In this document: positions 16,615-23,312 of the stretch, in pieces
Position numbering within the stretch: position 1 is the first letter of the stretch
How the letters are laid out: each line of letters begins with the position of its first letter
DNA from: Chitinophagaceae bacterium
GTDB taxonomy: Bacteria; Bacteroidota; Bacteroidia; Chitinophagales; Chitinophagaceae
Direction: 5' to 3'
DNA length: 30,447 bases
NCBI GenBank assembly: GCA_003167015.1
Contig: PMUF01000201.1
Span: forward strand, 1 to 30,447
The notes under the pieces: generated by a model
Database searches by the model: none
What the model was told of the DNA's origin: nothing
Seen by the model: only the letters and a program-made list of their open reading frames with translations
Program-made: the position numbers and the translations under genes

Positions 16615-17355
16615 ATGGAACTGCACAAGACAAAAGGCATCGTATTGAAAACAGTGAAATATGGGGAGACGAGCCTCATCGCCACGCTCTACACAGAGTT
16701 GTTCGGCGTACAATCTTACATGGTCAATGGTGTAAGGATATCCTCCCGCAAGGGACCGGGAAAGGCCAATATGTTTCAGCCTGCCGCCATCCTCGACCTC
16801 GTCGTCTATCACAATGAGATGCGGCAACTCCAGCGGATCAGGGAGTTCCAGTGGGAAGTCATCTACCGGCATATCTTCTTCGATGTGCTGAAGAACGCCG
16901 TCGCTCTTTTTATGGTCGAACTATTACAGAAATGTATCAGGCAACCAGAACCCAATCCCGACCTTTTTTATTTCATCGAAGATGCCTTCCTCCACCTGGA
17001 CGCCAGCGAAGGCAGGGTGTTGGCCAATTTCCCCCTTTTCTTCATCCTCCACCTGGCGGGGTTCTTTGGGTTCCGCATCCAGGATGTATACAGCGAAAAG
17101 AATGCTATTCTCGACCTGCGGGAAGGACAATTCGTCGATGAGCCGCCGCCCCATGGACAAGCGCTGGAAGGCGCTCTCAGCTATCATACTGCGCAGCTGC
17201 TCCGCGTCCAGCGGCCGGAAGAATTGCAGGAACTGGCGCTTAACCAGGAGACCCGAAGGACGCTCCTGCAGGCTTACCAGGCTTTTTATGCCCTCCATGT
17301 GCCCGATTTCGGCGAAATGAAAACGCTGCCCGTGCTCCAGACCGTATTATCATAA
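16615..17355 (+). CDS. recO: DNA repair protein RecO
   Basis: The 246-aa recombination mediator works with RecR/RecF to load RecA. The N-terminal OB-fold begins MELHKTKGIVLKTVKYGETS and continues SLIATLYTELFGVQSYMVNG; the C-terminal helical domain includes FPLFFILHLAGFFGFRIQ. The start is the ATG at 16615; the frame is open upstream but would overlap the start of the divergent exporter gene. The zinc-finger cysteines seen in some RecO proteins are absent, as is usual in this phylum. Its stop overlaps that of the convergent amidohydrolase. Confidence 0.93.
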   Translation: MELHKTKGIVLKTVKYGETSLIATLYTELFGVQSYMVNGVRISSRKGPGKANMFQPAAILDLVVYHNEMRQLQRIREFQWEVIYRHIFFDVLKNAVALFMVELLQKCIRQPEPNPDLFYFIEDAFLHLDASEGRVLANFPLFFILHLAGFFGFRIQDVYSEKNAILDLREGQFVDEPPPHGQALEGALSYHTAQLLRVQRPEELQELALNQETRRTLLQAYQAFYALHVPDFGEMKTLPVLQTVLS

Positions 17356-18627
17356 CAACCTCCGTACGCTCGTCCCCGCCGTCAGCCGGTCCCCCTCACC
17401 CCCCTCAATCAGCACAACACCCGGCTCTTTACCCGGCGAAAAAGTCCCCAGCACCCCCTCAACCTGCAACGCTTCCGCTCCCCCCGCCGTCGCCCATTCC
17501 AGGAGGGTAGGAGTTGACAGGGCCGGAAACGCCCGTTGCAGCGTTTTCAGTTCCTCCAGGATGCTCAACTGATGATTGGAAGCCAGGCTATCCGTTCCGA
17601 TAACGATCCGGCATCCCTGGCGAAGCAACAGCTCCACATCCGGCAGCTGCCCGCTGATATAAAGGTTGGCATTGGGACAAAGACAAAAGTAAAGGTCGGC
17701 CGCGCTCGCCGTCCGCACATCCTCCGCGCCCGTCGCCACATTATGCACCAGGATCAGCGACTGATTGCGGTAGAAATAAGGGAGAAAACTTTCCAGGCTC
17801 CTCTTCCCCGTCCCCTGGTAAAAGGATACATCCAGCCCCAGCAATGGGTACAGGCGGAGAAAATCGCCCTTCCCCGACAGCAGCCACTCGTTTTCCGCCT
17901 CGCTCTCCTGGTTGTGAATCGTCAGCAGGTGATTGCCCGGAAAACCGGCGATCAGCCGGAACAACGCCGCAGACACCGAATAAGGCGCATGAGGCACAAT
18001 GGAATTCGACTCTATCGGCAGCTGATAGGCTTCCGCAAACGCGTTAAAGACGCCCAGGCTATGCGCAAAGCGCGCCTGCGCCCCTTGCTCGATAAATCCC
18101 ATCGTCTCGATAAAGTTGTGGTAATATAACCGGCCGAGCGCCTTCTGGACGACCGTATCCGCCGTATTGCAGATATCCCCCACCGCAACGATCCCGTTAT
18201 CCAGCATTTCCTGCTCACCCGCTGCAATAGCCTCCAGGATCTTGTTTCCCGCGCTACTCCTGTCCAACCCTCGCACGGAGCTGTCGCTTCTAGGATCGGC
18301 CGTTCCCTCGAACGGCCTCTCACCGCCCGCCTCCTCCGTCTCCGTCGTCGCTCCACGCCGCCTGATCACCGTGGACAGGAAATCCACCAGCCCCGTTCCC
18401 TCGGGTATCACTCCTTTCATATGCGACAGCTCCAGGTGACAATGACAGTTCACAAAACCCGGGCTCAGTACCCCGGAGTAAACTTCCACATCACTGCCCG
18501 CCTCACTCTCGGGGACTACCGCCTGCACCATGCCTTCACTCGTGGTAATCAACACGCTATCCGGACTCGCCATCCTGTCTCCCAGAAATAAATAATCGGC
18601 TTTGAATTTTCGGTAAGTCATTTCCAA
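17350..18627 (-). CDS. Amidohydrolase-superfamily deaminase-like enzyme
   Basis: The 425-aa enzyme belongs to the metal-dependent amidohydrolase superfamily. The metal HxH is in NCHCHLELSH (H62, H64). Downstream metal/catalytic residues appear in VPHAPYSVS, LTIHNQESEAE (His plus Glu, deaminase style) and VIGTDSLASNHQ (Asp). The pattern is like guanine/SAH/aminodeoxyfutalosine deaminases; the substrate is not readable. Residues about 92-128 form an unusual Arg/Asp/Ser/Gly-rich insertion between IPEGTGLVDFLSTVIRR and the helix ILEAIAAGEQEMLDNGI. Codons 103-123 correspond to a copy of a dispersed hairpin repeat (18269-18317). The reading frame is intact. It converges on recO with a 6-base overlap. 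Confidence 0.85.
   Translation of the reverse strand: MEMTYRKFKADYLFLGDRMASPDSVLITTSEGMVQAVVPESEAGSDVEVYSGVLSPGFVNCHCHLELSHMKGVIPEGTGLVDFLSTVIRRRGATTETEEAGGERPFEGTADPRSDSSVRGLDRSSAGNKILEAIAAGEQEMLDNGIVAVGDICNTADTVVQKALGRLYYHNFIETMGFIEQGAQARFAHSLGVFNAFAEAYQLPIESNSIVPHAPYSVSAALFRLIAGFPGNHLLTIHNQESEAENEWLLSGKGDFLRLYPLLGLDVSFYQGTGKRSLESFLPYFYRNQSLILVHNVATGAEDVRTASAADLYFCLCPNANLYISGQLPDVELLLRQGCRIVIGTDSLASNHQLSILEELKTLQRAFPALSTPTLLEWATAGGAEALQVEGVLGTFSPGKEPGVVLIEGGEGDRLTAGTSVRRLL
18269..18317 (+). repeat. Dispersed hairpin repeat, copy inside the amidohydrolase gene
   Basis: The first 39 bases (18269-18307) match 19785-19823 at 33 positions, including the shared CGCTTCTAG and the following ATCGG. 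The right part forms a perfect 7-bp stem, GGCCGTT (18298-18304) with AACGGCC (18311-18317). The other copy forms a different-sequence stem at the same place, so pairing is kept while bases change. The copy lies in frame in the coding region. Confidence 0.65.
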
Positions 18628-18666
18628 AGGTTTAATTTTGCCGTTCCGCGTAAAAGTACCGAAGAT

Positions 18667-19731
18667 ATGCTAGACAAATTAGAAGCGATAAAAGCCCGAT
18701 TCGAAGACCTGGGAATAGCCCTGAGCAATCCTGAAGTCGTTAGCGACAACCGGAGATTCAGCGCCATGAGCAAGGAATACCGCAACGTCGAAAAGATCGT
18801 CATAGCGTATAATCAGTACAAGGATCTGCTCGATACCCTCGAATTCGACAAAGAAGCCCTGAACGGCGACGACCCGGAACTGAAAGAGCTGGCCAAGGCA
18901 GAAATCCCCGGCCTCGAAGAACGCAAAATACAAATGGAGGCCTCTATCCGTCAGCTTCTTATACCCAAAGACCCGCAGGATGAAAAGAACGCTATTCTCG
19001 AAATCCGGGCAGGAACCGGCGGCGATGAAGCCAGCCTCTTTGCCGGCGACCTATTGCGCATGTATATCAAATACTGTGAGCGGCGGGGCTGGAAGACAGC
19101 CATATTGAGCGAGAGCGAAGGGACCGTAGGCGGCTATAAGGAAGTACAGGTTGAAGTCATCGGCGACGACGTCTATGGTACGCTCAAATTCGAGAGCGGC
19201 GTTCACCGCGTCCAGCGCGTGCCCGATACCGAAACCAGCGGCCGGGTCCATACCAGCGCCGCTACCGTCGCCGTGATGCCCGAAGCCGAAGAAGTTGATT
19301 TTGAATTGAAGGAGAGCGACGTGAAAATGGAAACTGCCCGCAGCGGCGGCGCCGGCGGCCAGAATGTCAACAAGGTAGAGACCAAGGTATTCCTGACCCA
19401 TATCCCTACCGGCGTAGTCGTCGTTTGCCAGACCGAACGCAGCCAGCTCGGCAACCGCGAAAAAGCCATGCAGATGCTCCGCACCAAACTATATGAAGAG
19501 CAGGTTCGCAAGCAGGAAGAAGAGATTGCCAGACACCGGAAAAGCCTCGTCAGCACCGGCGATCGCAGTGCTAAGATCCGCACCTACAACTTCCCCCAGG
19601 GACGCGTCACCGATCATCGGATAGGACTCACCGTATACAATCTCGACGATGTACTCAATGGTAATATCCAGGAATTCCTCGACGCCCTCCAGTTTGCAGA
19701 GAACGCCGAAAAGATGGCCCGCCAGAATTGA
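18667..19731 (+). CDS. prfA: Peptide chain release factor 1
   Basis: The 354-aa protein is RF1, which recognises UAA and UAG and triggers peptide release on the ribosome. The GGQ motif is in SGGAGGQNVNKVETKVFLTH (Gly230-Gly231-Gln232). The codon-recognition segment reads HRVQRVPDTETSGRVHTSAA, with the RF1-type P-x-T at 186-188 instead of the RF2 SPF. The start MLDKLEAIKARFEDLGIALS is the standard N-terminus, and the length is normal. It is divergent from the amidohydrolase with 39 bases between starts; a TAATTTTG box at 18633-18640 is a candidate -7 element. Confidence 0.97.
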   Translation: MLDKLEAIKARFEDLGIALSNPEVVSDNRRFSAMSKEYRNVEKIVIAYNQYKDLLDTLEFDKEALNGDDPELKELAKAEIPGLEERKIQMEASIRQLLIPKDPQDEKNAILEIRAGTGGDEASLFAGDLLRMYIKYCERRGWKTAILSESEGTVGGYKEVQVEVIGDDVYGTLKFESGVHRVQRVPDTETSGRVHTSAATVAVMPEAEEVDFELKESDVKMETARSGGAGGQNVNKVETKVFLTHIPTGVVVVCQTERSQLGNREKAMQMLRTKLYEEQVRKQEEEIARHRKSLVSTGDRSAKIRTYNFPQGRVTDHRIGLTVYNLDDVLNGNIQEFLDALQFAENAEKMARQN

Positions 19732-19775
19732 CATTAAAACCGGGTTAAAAGCCCCGGGCCGACCTCGCGCTGACT

Positions 19776-19829
19776 CCAGCCTTCCTTCGCACGGGGCTGG
19801 CGCTTCTAGTATCGGACGCTCCCGCGTCC
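19776..19829 (+). repeat. Dispersed hairpin repeat, intergenic copy after prfA
   Basis: This copy forms two hairpins: CCAGCC (19776-19781) with GGCTGG (19795-19800), and GGACGC (19814-19819) with GCGTCC (19824-19829) around a TCCC loop. Bases 19785-19823 match the copy inside the amidohydrolase gene at 33 of 39 positions. Confidence 0.65.
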
Positions 19830-19838
19830 TCTCTTTTT
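19814..19838 (+). terminator. Probable prfA terminator formed by the repeat
   Basis: The perfect 6-bp GC-rich stem GGACGC/GCGTCC with a TCCC loop is followed by TCTC and five T (19834-19838). It lies 83 bases past the prfA stop and is the first terminator-like structure there. Confidence 0.55.
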
Positions 19839-19966
19839 AGATTTTTTTAACGCTCTCCGCTTAAACTTTTTGTCTGCTTTTGCGTCTTTATTATGTGTAA
19901 GGCAATGAAGTTCTTTAAATAAATGCGCTAAAATTTGCAGCAAAGCTGGAAATTGTTTAATTTAAA

Positions 19967-19996
19967 AGAGTAATGCTAAATAAATGTTATTACTCT
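19967..19996. promoter_or_regulatory. 30-base dyad upstream of the sigma-54 promoter
   Basis: AGAGTAAT (19967-19974) and ATTACTCT (19989-19996) form a perfect 8-bp inverted repeat with a 14-base spacer. It lies about 108-137 bases upstream of the predicted sigma-54 start, a usual distance for an enhancer-binding activator. A second palindrome, ATCGGCCGAT, lies at 20007-20016. Confidence 0.45.
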
Positions 19997-20028
19997 GGCA
20001 TCTTCAATCGGCCGATCAATTTCCATCG

Positions 20029-20036
20029 TACTTTTG
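20029..20036 (+). promoter_or_regulatory. TACTTTTG, candidate Bacteroidota -7 box
   Basis: The octamer fits TAnnTTTG exactly. No TTG box is present about 19-20 bases upstream, so the housekeeping promoter is incomplete. If used, it would give a transcript of about 165 nt ending at the terminator at 20209. Confidence 0.3.
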
Positions 20037-20076
20037 TTGTGGTGCTTTGAAGAAGAAGGAAAAAAGGGAAATAATA

Positions 20077-20092
20077 TTGGCACCTGTTTTGC
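20077..20092 (+). promoter_or_regulatory. Sigma-54 (RpoN) -24/-12 promoter
   Basis: The sequence TTGGCACCTGTTTTGC matches the sigma-54 consensus TGGCACN5TTGC, with GG at 20079-20080, GC at 20091-20092 and the required 10 bases between them. The predicted start is about 20104. There is no plus-strand protein gene downstream before the terminator. Confidence 0.65.
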
Positions 20093-20103
20093 GTTATTAG
20101 GTA

Positions 20104-20209
20104 TAGAACACAATTTAGTCTTTTCTATTTGACTCACATAAAGCAGTCAATTTTCTCATAAGCAGTTAGTTTTGGTTACGACCCCTGTTTCCACAGGGGT
20201 TTATTTTTT
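20104..20209 (+). ncRNA. Putative sigma-54-dependent small RNA, about 106 nt
   Basis: The span runs from the predicted sigma-54 start to the end of the T-run of an intrinsic terminator. It has no ORF with a start codon. It contains an imperfect direct repeat, CATAAAGCAGTCAATTTT (20137-20154) and CATAAGCAGTTAGTTTT (20157-20173), and a small hairpin TGACT/AGTCA. The only gene downstream is on the opposite strand, so this is not a leader. Existence is inferred from promoter plus terminator. Confidence 0.5.
20181..20209 (+). terminator. Strong intrinsic terminator (plus strand)
   Basis: ACCCCTGT (20181-20188) pairs perfectly with ACAGGGGT (20193-20200) around a TTCC loop and is followed by TTATTTTTTT. 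On the minus strand no T-run follows. It therefore ends a plus-strand transcript, although no plus-strand protein gene lies between prfA and it. Its T-run overlaps the last codons of the VanZ-like gene. Confidence 0.85.
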
Positions 20210-20623
20210 TGTAGCCCCCTCCTTCACCAACACAGGTATAAACAGCTGCCCACTTACCCCAAAGCCTATTCCTGCACCAAACATATCCGCAATAATATCG
20301 TACGTATCATAGTCCCGCCCTGGTATCCAATACTTTTGCACGATTTCCATAGAAATGCCGAAGATATTGCTCAGCATGTAAAACAGGAAGAATAGCCCCA
20401 GCAACCTCGGCAGCGCCAACGACCGGTTCGTAAGGTACAGGTTCCATAGGAAGACGAATCCCCCGAACATCGTGACATGCACCAGCTTGTCAAATTGAGG
20501 GATTTTAAACCCTTGCTCCTTGGGGATCATAGACCCCGGCAGGCAACAACCAATGACAACACAGATAGTCCAGATAAGAGGGATGTATAGGTTACCGAAG
20601 TATTTTCTCAGAAATGCAACCAT
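20201..20623 (-). CDS. VanZ-like family membrane protein
   Basis: The product is a small membrane protein with about four hydrophobic segments. It resembles the VanZ family: LYIPLIWTICVVIGCCLPGS, then FDKLVHVTMFGGFVFLWNLY, and the C-terminal segment RDYDTYDIIADMFGAGIGFG, which is the family's conserved D-x3-N/D region. VanZ-like proteins are common in Bacteroidota with unknown function and do not imply glycopeptide resistance. I start at the ATG at 20623 (MVAFLRKYFGN, 140 aa). An in-frame ATG at 20653 adds ten residues but abuts the terminator hairpin ending at 20655. Its last Lys codons are built from the T-run of the opposing terminator. Confidence 0.83.
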   Translation of the reverse strand: MVAFLRKYFGNLYIPLIWTICVVIGCCLPGSMIPKEQGFKIPQFDKLVHVTMFGGFVFLWNLYLTNRSLALPRLLGLFFLFYMLSNIFGISMEIVQKYWIPGRDYDTYDIIADMFGAGIGFGVSGQLFIPVLVKEGATKK

Positions 20624-20654
20624 AAAAAGACGTATAGGTATAGATGCGAACAAT

Positions 20655-20685
20655 AAAAAAAGTCCCTAAAAATGGGACTTTTTTT
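20655..20685. terminator. Bidirectional intrinsic terminator after the anti-sigma gene
   Basis: AAAAAAAGTCCC (20655-20666) and GGGACTTTTTTT (20674-20685) form a perfect 12-bp stem with a 7-base loop. The A- and T-runs make it work on either strand. It lies 27 bases past the end of the anti-sigma gene on the minus strand, which it most likely terminates. Confidence 0.85.
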
Positions 20686-20712
20686 ACTATAACTGTAGAT
20701 TTTTTTCCACCA

Positions 20713-21546
20713 CTATTGCGTCACCATCGTCTTACCCATGGATTGCAACTTTTTCAGGTCAGGAGAAGGGCTTCCTCCCTTGTTCTCGATGGTGATCGCG
20801 AAGGCCTGCGCTTTTTGCGTATTCTTCATCTTTAAGATCACCTTCTCGTCAGTGGCATCGAAGACGCCCAAATCCTTGGGCTTGCCATCGATCAGCGCCC
20901 ATAGCTGATATTGCTTGTTTGTAGGCAGCTTCGGCATGTTCTTGACCACCAGGTAAACGCTGGTGTTGGCCGAATCCCAATAGATGTTGGCCGAAGACCT
21001 GGGTGCCACCGTTGTACCGACCATATTGACGACCAGTGCATTCGGATCGCTGACCACAGACTGTTCCTGCACGATTCTGTCCAGTGTGCTCTGTGTAGTG
21101 TCCAACCGCTCTTTCAGCCGGTCATTGGTATTGCTCAGATCTTTGTTCTGTTCGATGATCGTCTTGTTCTGTTCGCTGACATGATAATACATCGCAGCCA
21201 TTACGATGACAAGGATGACCGAGGCTGCAGCGACGAAGCGCACCCAGCCCGCATTACCGGAACTTTTTGCATTTTCCATGGTGATTATTTTGGTTGAGTT
21301 GAAAGAAGTGGAACGGGAATCAGTGTTCCCGATGGCTTCTAAAACCTTCACCTTAACCTCCGAAGGAGGCTGCACCGGATGCTCGGCCGCGTAATGTTCA
21401 AGGCTTTCTTCGAACTTCCTTCGTTCAGCTACTAACGCAGGATATTCAGCGCACATTTGCTCGAATTCGGCCCTCTCCGACTCGCTGGCCAGGCCCATCA
21501 CATAACTTTCAATGATGCCGCTTGCTATGTAATCTTGTAAGTTCAC
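20713..21546 (-). CDS. Anti-sigma factor, RskA-like
   Basis: The 277-aa protein has a cytoplasmic N-terminal zinc-less anti-sigma-type helix region (MNLQDYIASGIIESYVMGLA at the start), one membrane segment at about 103-121, a coiled coil at about 123-160 and a periplasmic RskA-type domain (about 170-277). The last domain includes ANIYWDSANTSVYLVVKNMP and YQLWALIDGKPKDLGVFDAT. It probably holds the neighbouring ECF sigma factor inactive at the membrane. The start codon overlaps the stop of the sigma gene by 4 bases, supporting a coupled pair. The signal is unknown. Confidence 0.92.
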   Translation of the reverse strand: MNLQDYIASGIIESYVMGLASESERAEFEQMCAEYPALVAERRKFEESLEHYAAEHPVQPPSEVKVKVLEAIGNTDSRSTSFNSTKIITMENAKSSGNAGWVRFVAAASVILVIVMAAMYYHVSEQNKTIIEQNKDLSNTNDRLKERLDTTQSTLDRIVQEQSVVSDPNALVVNMVGTTVAPRSSANIYWDSANTSVYLVVKNMPKLPTNKQYQLWALIDGKPKDLGVFDATDEKVILKMKNTQKAQAFAITIENKGGSPSPDLKKLQSMGKTMVTQ

Positions 21547-22091
21547 TTTAGATATTCTCTTAATTGTAATAAGGCGTTACGGATTCGGGTTTTTACGGTC
21601 CCAAGAGGAATCGCCATCATTTCGGCAATCTCCTCATGCGTAAATCCCTTAAAATAAGCCAATTCGACCAATACCCGGTGTTCAGGTTTCAGCTTTTCCA
21701 GCACCTTTTTCAACCCGATATTATCAACATTCAGTTGAGTGGTCTGATTGGCTACCCCCTTATATACGTTATCCGGCAATTCCTGGTTTTTCTGAGAATT
21801 CTGGTAGCTTTTCGACCGCAGCGTGTCTATAGAGGCATTTCTGGCTATATTGAGCATCCAGGTGAAAAGCCGGCCTTTGGTCTGGTCATAAGTCTCGATC
21901 TTCCGCCAGATATTGATAAAGACCTCCTGCAAAACATCGCCCGCCAACTCATCGTTGCTCGTAATAATCTGTCTGATAATGCTATAGAGCGCTCCGGCAT
22001 AGTTGTCGTAAAGGAATCCAAAAGCCTGGTCGTTCCTTTCTTTTAGGGCCACTACAAGCTCCTGTTCGGTATAAGTTATAGATGTTCCCAA
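21543..22091 (-). CDS. ECF-type RNA polymerase sigma factor (SigK-like)
   Basis: The 182-aa sigma factor shows region 2 with FGFLYDNYAGALYSIIRQII, LQEVFINIWRKIETYDQTKG and LFTWMLNIARNASIDTLRSK (region 2.4). It also shows region 4 with FTHEEIAEMMAIPLGTVKTR as the helix-turn-helix. The size and the adjacent RskA-like anti-sigma gene place it with the SigK-type ECF group. It directs RNA polymerase to its own promoters when released. A TACTTTAG element lies upstream on the minus strand, a weak candidate -7 box. Confidence 0.94.
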   Translation of the reverse strand: MGTSITYTEQELVVALKERNDQAFGFLYDNYAGALYSIIRQIITSNDELAGDVLQEVFINIWRKIETYDQTKGRLFTWMLNIARNASIDTLRSKSYQNSQKNQELPDNVYKGVANQTTQLNVDNIGLKKVLEKLKPEHRVLVELAYFKGFTHEEIAEMMAIPLGTVKTRIRNALLQLREYLK

Positions 22092-22131
22092 GCTTTATGT
22101 AAATAGATGCTCTAAAGTAAAGAAAAATTGA

Positions 22132-22512
22132 TCAGTGTACAATGTTGCCGTAGGCAGCCGCATCCATCAGCTTGTCCAGGTCTGACGGGTCCTTTACCGT
22201 CATCCGAATCATCCAGCCTTTGCCATACGGGTCAGAATTGACCAGATCAGGGGCGGATGCCAGCTCCGGATTCACTTCAAGAATAGTGCCCGCTACAGGC
22301 AGATAAAGGTCAGATACCGTTTTTACGGCCTCTACTGTACCGAATACAGTCTCTGCCGCCAGCGATTTCCCTATGGTCTCTACTTCCACGTAAACGATGT
22401 CGCCTAATTCCTTGGCGGCAAACTCCGTAATGCCGATGACGGCTTCATTATCCTTTTCCAGTCTGATCCATTCATGATCTTTGGTATAGCGCAAAGTATC
22501 AGGGAAGTTCAT
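22132..22512 (-). CDS. gcvH: Glycine cleavage system H protein
   Basis: The 126-aa lipoyl carrier shuttles the aminomethyl group between the P, T and L proteins of glycine cleavage. The lipoylated Lys64 is in FGTVEAVKTVSDLY. The start MNFPDTLRYTKDHEWIRLEK and the YVEVETIGKSL segment are typical, and length is normal. It stands alone here, without gcvP or gcvT. A near-consensus TAATCTTG box lies just upstream of the ATG on the minus strand. Confidence 0.96.
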   Translation of the reverse strand: MNFPDTLRYTKDHEWIRLEKDNEAVIGITEFAAKELGDIVYVEVETIGKSLAAETVFGTVEAVKTVSDLYLPVAGTILEVNPELASAPDLVNSDPYGKGWMIRMTVKDPSDLDKLMDAAAYGNIVH

Positions 22513-22576
22513 ATTAATTGATTTTGGTGTTGCAAGATTACAAAAAGGAGTCGATATAAGACAATACCGGCGGGAA

Positions 22577-23299
22577 TTATTTGACCAACCCGGTTTTACG
22601 CGGGATAAGCTTCATTTTCAATATCCTTACGTCTGTAAGAGGCCGGTCCGACGGGGGTCCGCTGGTCTTTACGGCAGCGATGGAATCTACCACTTCCATA
22701 CCCTTCACCACCTCCCCGAATACCGTATACTGCTGGTCCAGGTGAGGACTGCCGCCTTGTTCCTTATATACGGCCCGCTGATCGGGCGGGATCTTCCACC
22801 CCTTTAGCCGGAATCTCTCCGTCGAATCCAGCCCCGCATCCGTCCATCGCTTGCCCTCTACAATATAGAACTGGCTGCCGCTGCTGGCCCGGGTGGGATT
22901 AACGTCATCACCCATGCGCGCAGCCCCCAGAGCGCCCCTCTGATGGAACAGGTAAGGCCGGAACTCTGCCGGGATCGTATAGCCCGGGCCCCCGCTGCCC
23001 CCCTGGCTCATAGGCTTGCCAGGATGGCCGTATTTGCTGTCCGGATCTCCCGACTGGATCATGAAATTCCAGATGACGCGATGGAATAGCAGGCTGTCGT
23101 AATACCCCTTTTTGACCAGGGAGAGGAAATTATTGCGATGCAAAGGCGTGGAATCCGACAGGCGGATAATAATGACCCCCATTGTGGTGGTGATTTCCAC
23201 GTCTTTGTGGAGGTCTTTGCGCCGCAGACCATTCGATAGCCGGGGGTTACAGGAGACCAGTAAAACCAGTAACAGGCCGGCAGTCAGTGTTTTTATCAT
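22577..23299 (-). CDS. Cyclophilin-type peptidyl-prolyl isomerase, lipoprotein
   Basis: The 240-aa protein starts at the ATG at 23299 with a lipoprotein signal, MIKTLTAGLLLVLLVSCNPR, in which Cys17 follows the lipobox LVSC. The cyclophilin domain includes LLFHRVIWNFMIQSGDPDSK, GYTIPAEF, SGSQFYIVEG and QYTVFGEVVKGMEVVDSIA, with the FHR and QSGDP landmarks intact. It should help protein folding in the periplasm or at a membrane. The frame is open upstream for 72 more codons through the His/Asp-tail region, giving a Thr/Met-rich sequence that looks non-coding. It lies 13 bases after the His/Asp-tailed gene and is probably co-transcribed with it. Confidence 0.92.
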   Translation of the reverse strand: MIKTLTAGLLLVLLVSCNPRLSNGLRRKDLHKDVEITTTMGVIIIRLSDSTPLHRNNFLSLVKKGYYDSLLFHRVIWNFMIQSGDPDSKYGHPGKPMSQGGSGGPGYTIPAEFRPYLFHQRGALGAARMGDDVNPTRASSGSQFYIVEGKRWTDAGLDSTERFRLKGWKIPPDQRAVYKEQGGSPHLDQQYTVFGEVVKGMEVVDSIAAVKTSGPPSDRPLTDVRILKMKLIPRKTGLVK

Positions 23300-23312
23300 G
23301 GCAGTCGATGTG

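Larger units (their letters stand above)
19732..20200. other. 469-base gap after prfA without a protein gene
   Basis: No coding ORF is visible. From left to right the gap holds a dispersed hairpin repeat ending in a T-run, an AT-rich stretch, a 30-base dyad, a 10-bp palindrome, a TACTTTTG box, a sigma-54-type promoter, an imperfect direct repeat and an intrinsic terminator pointing to the plus strand. Together these suggest a small RNA gene. Confidence 0.7.

Noticed and set aside
20201..20653. VanZ-like gene as an antibiotic-resistance determinant
   Set aside because: VanZ-domain proteins are common in Bacteroidota and no vanA/H/X-type genes are present here.
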